Shown here: in pieces, positions 59,200-64,000 of the stretch
How the letters are laid out: each line of letters begins with the position of its first letter
How positions within the stretch are numbered: position 1 is the first letter of the stretch
Origin: Chryseobacterium sp. 18061
GTDB taxonomy: Bacteria; Pseudomonadota; Gammaproteobacteria; Enterobacterales; Enterobacteriaceae
DNA length: 64,000 nucleotides
NCBI GenBank assembly: GCA_902706205.1
Contig: CACSKA010000004.1
Span: 124,001-188,000, forward strand
Direction: 5' to 3'
The notes under the pieces: model-generated
Seen by the model: only the letters and a program-made list of their open reading frames with translations
What the model was told of the DNA's origin: nothing
Databases searched by the model: none
Translations under genes and position numbers: made by a program

Positions 59200-59641
59200 G
59201 ACGTTAACCTTTTGAAAGTGCAGCTGAGTTGTTATGTAGTCGAGTAAATAGAAGACGTGCTAAAAAATAAATTGTTCCTGCTGAATCATTCGATGTCTGA
59301 GAAGGCTGTCACAACTATAGTTACGCACTGAAAAATAATGGAATTATTTAGACATTATCGGCACTAACACCATAAATATACTGAAGCACAGATACTAACG
59401 GATCATCACTTATTCCTCTTCTGTTTCACAATTTTAATCATTATTAGGCTGATACAGCTGTAAATCCCAAAATCTTATCCTGCAGCTCAGAACATTGATT
59501 TGCTTGGTTGTGATTGTCGTGCCTGCATCTATCCATGTTTATGTGTTGGTCCCGAGCAGTAAATTTATTGAGTATTAACGAGCATGTAGCGTAAATGCCA
59601 AGTAATGATGCAGGCTGCGCCATACAGCCTGCATGAGTCTG
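59200..59641. other. AT-rich intergenic region between nuclease and GH127 genes
   Basis: These 442 bases hold no plausible gene and are clearly more AT-rich than the neighbouring backbone. The only structure seen is a perfect hairpin ATGCAGGCTG, CGCCATA, CAGCCTGCAT (59608-59634) just past the GH127 stop, which may act as its transcript end although no T-run follows on the minus strand. Confidence 0.6.
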
Positions 59642-61597
59642 TTACCCCTCATTCACCCAGATCCGCATTTCACCTTCTCCGCGGTTGGCCCAGCAGAACC
59701 ACGGAATAAAGGTGAGCGTCTGGGTCTGGCGGGTAGCCGGTGAGCGATCGTAGTGCCATAACGATTGCTGTTCCGGAGCGGCAGACGTCTGTTTGTGGCC
59801 TTCGGCCTGAATCAGTACTTTGTGGGCGAACAGGCCTTTGCCTTCAAACGCATTGAACGTCGCGTTTTCCGGCAGCCACAGATTATGCAGTTCCTCACCG
59901 TTGTCTGCTTGTTCGAGGCAGTACACCAAAGGACCGCGCTGAATCGCGACTTTTCCGGCTACGTGGCGCACCAGCGGGTTGCCATAAACGCGGCGAACCG
60001 GCATCGGCAACGTGAGCGTCAGCGTGTCACCCTCCAGCCAACGGCGATTAATGTGCAGATAGCCTTTGCGGGCTTCACTCGTCACCGGCACGCCGTTGAG
60101 CGATACCTGCGGTGCGTCGCACCAGTCTGGAAGACGCAGCGCCAGCGTGTGCTGTACCGGCTGGGCTGAGTCGATGGCGATGGTGACTTTTTCTTGCCAC
60201 GGGAATTCCCCGCTGATTCGCAGACGCAGCGTTTCATCGCCTACCGTGATTTCCGCGCTGTTACCGACGTACAGGTTGATGTACAGCGCGTCCTCCCGCG
60301 GCGTGTAGATGTAATGCCCGAGCGACGTTAGCACGCGGGCGATATTCGGAGGGCAACAGGCGCAGCCGAACCAACGTTGACGGACGGGCTTCACATGATC
60401 GTAGATGTGATTCAAATTCAGCGACTTCGGATGCACTTCCAGCGGGTTAACGTAGAAGAAGTGCTTCCCGTCCAGGGCCATGCCGCCGAGCACGGTGTTA
60501 TACAACGCACGTTCCATCACGTCGGCATACTGACTGTCGGCTTCCATCTCCAGCATCCGTCGGGCGAACATCATCAGGCCAATCGAGGCGCAGCTTTCGG
60601 CGTACACCGTGTCGTTGGGCAAGTCGTAATCGCTGCTGAACGCTTCGCCGCTGCTCTGAGAGCCAATCCCGCCGGTAATGTACAGCTGGCGCTGGGCCAT
60701 GTTGTTCCACAGGCGCAGGCAATCCTCACGCTTCGCTTCGTCGTTGCTAAGCCGCGCCAGGTGCGCCACACCGGTCATCAGGTACACAAAACGCACCGCA
60801 TGGCCGATAGCCGTCGGCTGCTCTGCCAGCGGCTGATGCGCCTGGCTGTAGGCTTTATCCTTCACCATCCACGCCGGACCATGCGTATTCCAGTACGAGG
60901 TTTTTCCGCGTTTTTCGTACTCGAAATCATAGTAATGCGGCTGAGTTCCCCGCTGTTCGATGAAGTAATTCACGAGATGCAAATAGCGCGGTTCCTGCGT
61001 GACGTCGAACAGACGCATCAACGCCAGTTCAATTTCCGGATGACCTGGATAGCCATGCAGTTGGTTTTCAGCGGGGCCAAAAACGTGGTCGATGTGGTCG
61101 GCGAGTTTGCAAACGACGTCCAGCAAACGGCGTTTGCCGGTGGCCTGGAAGAAGGCCACACCGGCTTCAATCATATGTCCGGCGCAGTATAGCTCGTGGC
61201 ATTCTGCGAGGTTAGTCCAGCGCTCCTGCGGGGCTTTAACGGTGAAATAGGTGTTCAGATAGCCGTCGTCACACTGGGCCGCCGCAACCAGTTCAATCAC
61301 CTCATCGGCGGTCTTTTCCAGCTCGCGATCCGGCTTCTGGCACAGCGACCAGGCCACTGCTTCCAGCCATTTTGCGACGTCGCTGTCCTGAAATACCATT
61401 CCGTAAAACTCACCTTGCGAAAGCCCGGCGGCGATACGGAAATTCTCAATGGCATGGCTCGGATCTGCTTCTGCAATCCTGTCGTTCAGCGCGTCCCACT
61501 GATAGGGAATAACCACGTCACGCACCAGCTGTTGGTACTGACCGAGAAACGGATCGCTGACTTTGAGTTTATGCAGGTCGACTTCCATCACAGACAT
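59642..61597 (-). CDS. GH127 beta-L-arabinofuranosidase-like enzyme
   Basis: 651 aa from ATG 61597 (AAGGAG ribosome site); the frame to 61645 overlaps the transporter gene. GH127 enzymes such as Bifidobacterium HypBA1 release L-arabinofuranose from beta-linked arabino-oligosaccharides. The zinc-thiolate active site is recognisable: Glu334-Ser-Cys336 in VYAESCASIG and Cys412-Ala-Cys414-Cys415 in FGCACCPPNIARV, matching Glu338, Cys340, Cys417 and Cys418 of HypBA1. No signal peptide, so it works in the cytoplasm on sugar brought in by the adjacent GPH transporter. The exact substrate is an inference. Confidence 0.88.
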   Translation of the reverse strand: MSVMEVDLHKLKVSDPFLGQYQQLVRDVVIPYQWDALNDRIAEADPSHAIENFRIAAGLSQGEFYGMVFQDSDVAKWLEAVAWSLCQKPDRELEKTADEVIELVAAAQCDDGYLNTYFTVKAPQERWTNLAECHELYCAGHMIEAGVAFFQATGKRRLLDVVCKLADHIDHVFGPAENQLHGYPGHPEIELALMRLFDVTQEPRYLHLVNYFIEQRGTQPHYYDFEYEKRGKTSYWNTHGPAWMVKDKAYSQAHQPLAEQPTAIGHAVRFVYLMTGVAHLARLSNDEAKREDCLRLWNNMAQRQLYITGGIGSQSSGEAFSSDYDLPNDTVYAESCASIGLMMFARRMLEMEADSQYADVMERALYNTVLGGMALDGKHFFYVNPLEVHPKSLNLNHIYDHVKPVRQRWFGCACCPPNIARVLTSLGHYIYTPREDALYINLYVGNSAEITVGDETLRLRISGEFPWQEKVTIAIDSAQPVQHTLALRLPDWCDAPQVSLNGVPVTSEARKGYLHINRRWLEGDTLTLTLPMPVRRVYGNPLVRHVAGKVAIQRGPLVYCLEQADNGEELHNLWLPENATFNAFEGKGLFAHKVLIQAEGHKQTSAAPEQQSLWHYDRSPATRQTQTLTFIPWFCWANRGEGEMRIWVNEG

Positions 61598-61607
61598 AAC
61601 GTTCTCC

Positions 61608-63008
61608 TTAAGACTGAACATGGCGCACACGCAGGTCGGTGGCAATGCGCGACATCATAGGGTTATTGAGTTTGCAGGTGCGCAGGGTGAAGGCCAGCAG
61701 CAAGTGGAACACCGCAGGTAATAGCGTTTCCATCGCGGTCATGCCGTGCAGCGAGGCCGCGGTCTGGTTCCCGGCGCCGGGTTGATAGGCGACAAAGATG
61801 AATACCAGGCTGACGATCCCGGCGCTGGACGCCCAGGCGAGCTTGATGCAGAAAAGGTTAAAGGCGAAGTTCATGCCAGATGAACGCACGCCGGTTTTCC
61901 ACTCGCCGTAGTCGTCGGCAAAGGCCATCAGACCGAAATGCAGCGGCAGTGTGAAGCCGAGAATAATGCCGTTGCCGAGAATAACGACCAGCCACAGTGT
62001 CTGCCACGCCGGGCCGACGGGCAGGAACCACATCGCTACCGCTAACACGGCTAAAACCAGGTTGGTGTAATAGTAAAGTTTTACCGTATCGACGCGTTTT
62101 GTCAGCGGATTGACGACGATCGCCCCGAGAATAGAGGCGAATGTCACCATCGTGAAGAACAATGAGGTGTACGCCGTACTGCCCTGTAAAACGTAGGTGA
62201 TGAAATACATGTAGCCGCCACCGCGGATGTTGAACACGTTGATCAGCAGGAAGGACATCACCAGCATCAGCAGCAATTGGTCGTTTTTACGCAGTCCGGC
62301 AATGTGCTGGCGGAGGGTAAACTGACCCATGGTGTCCAGCGGCACCCGCTCACGCACCCAGAAGAAGCAGCACAGGAACATCACCACCGCCACCGCACAC
62401 AGAATGCTGACGCCCATCTGCCAGCCATGCGCGACGTTGCCTTTGCCGAGCGCAGACACCAGCCACGGCAGCCCGACGGAGACTAAAAAGCCCGCCACGC
62501 CGCACAGCACAAAGCGCCAGGACTGACAGGCCAGCACTTCGGAATGGCGCGTGGTCATGGTGTTGATCAGCGCGCAGTACGGCACGTTGATGGCGGTATA
62601 GCTCACCGAAAGCAGCAGATAGGTGCCGAATGCCCAGAGAATTTTCATGTTCATGCTGACGTCTGGCACGGTGAACGTCAGCACCCCGATGAGTCCAATC
62701 GGCACCGCAATCCACAGCTGCCATGGACGAAAGCGTCCCCAGCGGCTTTGGGTACGGTCGGCGATGACGCCCATTATCGGGTCCGAAATGGCGTCAAAGA
62801 CGCGCAGTGCGATGAATAAGGTGCCGACCAGCGCCGGAGTCAGGCCGAAAACGTCGGTATAGAAAAAGGTCAAAAAGTTCATGATCAGACAGGTGATGAC
62901 GGTGCCACCGGCATCGCCCAGTCCGTAACCGATTTTTTCTCGTGTCGACAGCACCTCGTTGGCGGTGTGTTGCGCGAGTTCGGTTTGCGTAATCGGAGCA
63001 GAAGTCAT
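61608..63008 (-). CDS. GPH family sugar (glycoside:cation) symporter
   Basis: 466 aa from ATG 63008 (GAGGAG ribosome site); the frame to 63215 lies in the promoter region. It has 12 membrane segments, with [19 protein letters not shown] at the start and [21 protein letters not shown] in the first loop, the marks of the melibiose/xyloside (MelB, YicJ, XylP) group. It is likely to import the oligosaccharide cleaved by the GH127 enzyme, whose gene starts 10 bases later. Confidence 0.9.
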   Translation of the reverse strand: MTSAPITQTELAQHTANEVLSTREKIGYGLGDAGGTVITCLIMNFLTFFYTDVFGLTPALVGTLFIALRVFDAISDPIMGVIADRTQSRWGRFRPWQLWIAVPIGLIGVLTFTVPDVSMNMKILWAFGTYLLLSVSYTAINVPYCALINTMTTRHSEVLACQSWRFVLCGVAGFLVSVGLPWLVSALGKGNVAHGWQMGVSILCAVAVVMFLCCFFWVRERVPLDTMGQFTLRQHIAGLRKNDQLLLMLVMSFLLINVFNIRGGGYMYFITYVLQGSTAYTSLFFTMVTFASILGAIVVNPLTKRVDTVKLYYYTNLVLAVLAVAMWFLPVGPAWQTLWLVVILGNGIILGFTLPLHFGLMAFADDYGEWKTGVRSSGMNFAFNLFCIKLAWASSAGIVSLVFIFVAYQPGAGNQTAASLHGMTAMETLLPAVFHLLLAFTLRTCKLNNPMMSRIATDLRVRHVQS

Positions 63009-63257
63009 TGAAAACTCCTCACGTAGGTCAGGGTGCGTGACCCGCTTTTGGGCGGGCTTATTGTGTGTTTTGCAAGGTACCTGATCCATTCTGCCTGGAA
63101 TCGCGCGCCCAACAAGGGAAGGGGAAAGTAGAAAAAGATGACGATTCCGACCTGATGCACAAAGTGTGATCGTGATCCGGTAGAATGGATATTTTTGATT
63201 AATAATCAAAGACAAGAAGTGATTTCTTCACGCTAAAAAGCGAGAAAGTGAATATCC
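63009..63257. promoter_or_regulatory. Divergent control region of the GPH-GH127 operon and araC-type gene
   Basis: A 17-base perfect palindrome TTTGATTA-A-TAATCAAA lies at 63194-63210, 48 bases before the regulator start. A CRP-like half site TGTGATCGTGA begins at 63165. Both fit a sugar operon controlled by an AraC-type activator with catabolite control, but the promoter elements themselves are not clear. Confidence 0.6.
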
Positions 63258-64000
63258 ATGATTGAATTATCCATAGCGTTTCCGATTCGAGTTCAGAACG
63301 GAGGGTTATTTATTTCGCGCGGCGTGGGCAGCCATCCGGCGCGCAAACTGAATTCCTGGGAATTGGTGTTCGTCGAGCGCGGTGAGTTCAAGATCCGTGA
63401 AGATGGGCTCTTGTTTAGTGTTCAGGCGGGTGAAAGCCTGTTGCTGCGTCCGGGATGTCGGCACGTGGGTGAAGGGGAGTTTCCGGCGGACCTTAAATTT
63501 TACTGGCTGCATTTTGACTGGCTCGACGTCACGCTAAATTCCTCGTTGCGTCAGACGTTGCTCAATATTCCGCAGCACACGGGCGTAAGTTCTCCGTCTT
63601 ACATCATCTCGCTGTTCCGCCAGTTCCTGAACGAGCAGGAAAATGTGCATCGCAGCATTGCGCTGGAGTGCATTTTGTTGCTGATCCTCCAACAGCTTTC
63701 AGCTGCGGGATCGCAGGAAAGTGCGAGCGAAAGCCCCGGTGTGGCGCTGGCCTACCGTGCGCAGCAGACGCTGCGTACGCAGTACCATCTGCCACTTTCT
63801 ACCTCGCAGCTGGCAAAAGAGCTGCATTGCAGTGCGGATTACCTCGGGCGCGTCTACCGACGTACGTTTGGTTTAACGCTGACCGAAGCGCTCCATCGCC
63901 AGCGGGTGATAGCGGCGGAAAAACTGCTGATCAGCGATTCACTGTCGTTGAAAGAGGTGGCCAGCCGCTGTGGGTTTAGCGATACCGGCTATTTCAGGCA
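63258..64000 (+). CDS. AraC family regulator (cut by window end)
   Basis: Open from ATG 63258 to the right edge (247 codons). The N-terminal cupin-like sensor covers about 1-150 (WELVFVERGEFKIREDG, LLRPGCRHVGEGEF). The AraC DNA-binding domain begins near residue 170 with the first helix-turn-helix (LSTSQLAKELHCSADYLGRV) and reaches the second (LSLKEVASRCGFSDTGYFR), where the window stops; about 30 residues are missing. It is divergent from the transporter-GH127 operon and is its likely activator. Confidence 0.92.
   Translation, partial: MIELSIAFPIRVQNGGLFISRGVGSHPARKLNSWELVFVERGEFKIREDGLLFSVQAGESLLLRPGCRHVGEGEFPADLKFYWLHFDWLDVTLNSSLRQTLLNIPQHTGVSSPSYIISLFRQFLNEQENVHRSIALECILLLILQQLSAAGSQESASESPGVALAYRAQQTLRTQYHLPLSTSQLAKELHCSADYLGRVYRRTFGLTLTEALHRQRVIAAEKLLISDSLSLKEVASRCGFSDTGYFR

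Noticed and set aside
60377..61192. 271-codon plus-strand frame opposite the GH127 gene
   Set aside because: The active-site cysteines and overall homology of the minus-strand enzyme settle the coding strand.

Overview
The window is chromosomal DNA of an enterobacterium (Enterobacteriaceae). Gene order and protein sequences closely follow the E. coli/Klebsiella/Enterobacter backbone (yicC-rph-pyrE-slmA-dut-coaBC-radC-rpmBG-mutM-coaD, the waa lipopolysaccharide locus, kbl-tdh, gpmI-envC-yibQ, yibN-grxC-secB-gpsA-cysE, lldPRD, mtlADR, selAB, aldB). It is not E. coli K-12: rph is intact, waaE sits between waaA and coaD as in Klebsiella/Enterobacter/Serratia, the core-LPS genes differ, and a GH127 arabinofuranosidase locus is present. 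I read it as a Klebsiella/Enterobacter/Lelliottia-like species; the genus cannot be fixed from this window.

Layout. (1) 1-5.7 kb: right end of a P4-like satellite/integrative element next to yicC. It has a tyrosine integrase, an unknown 216-aa gene, an AlpA regulator, and a chain of small coupled genes (144 aa, AntA/AntB-type antirepressor, 150 aa, Ash/Icd-like, 65 aa and one cut by the window edge). Several arrays of short repeats lie in its control regions. (2) 5.8-13.5 kb: housekeeping block for RNA processing, pyrimidine and CoA synthesis, division control and DNA repair. (3) 13.5-27.5 kb: lipopolysaccharide core locus in three minus-strand groups (hldD-waaF-waaC-waaQ-GT4; waaL-GT2-GT-phosphoethanolamine transferase; waaA-waaE-coaD), with one plus-strand glycosyltransferase in the middle. 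An ERIC element sits between hldD and waaF. (4) 27.7-38.6 kb: threonine catabolism, a GT2 glycosyltransferase, cell-separation genes, redox and secretion genes, glycerol-3-phosphate dehydrogenase, serine acetyltransferase and a tRNA methyltransferase. (5) 38.6-47 kb: L-lactate (lldPRD) and mannitol (mtlADR) operons, with readable LldR operators and five CRP-like sites. (6) 47.4-54.5 kb: yibI-yibH, yibF, selA-selB (selenocysteine insertion) and aldB. (7) 54.6-64 kb: accessory end with a MarR-regulated EmrAB-type efflux operon, a lone HsdR-N-type nuclease in AT-rich DNA, and a GPH transporter plus GH127 operon divergent from an AraC-family regulator cut by the window edge.

Most of the window is ordinary core genome. 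The least explained parts are the element at 1-5.7 kb (10-bp iteron arrays, a nested in-frame start, an unknown gene coupled to the integrase), the lone nuclease at 58.1-59.2 kb, and the non-K-12 glycosyltransferases of the waa locus. No tRNA, rRNA, insertion sequence or CRISPR array was seen.
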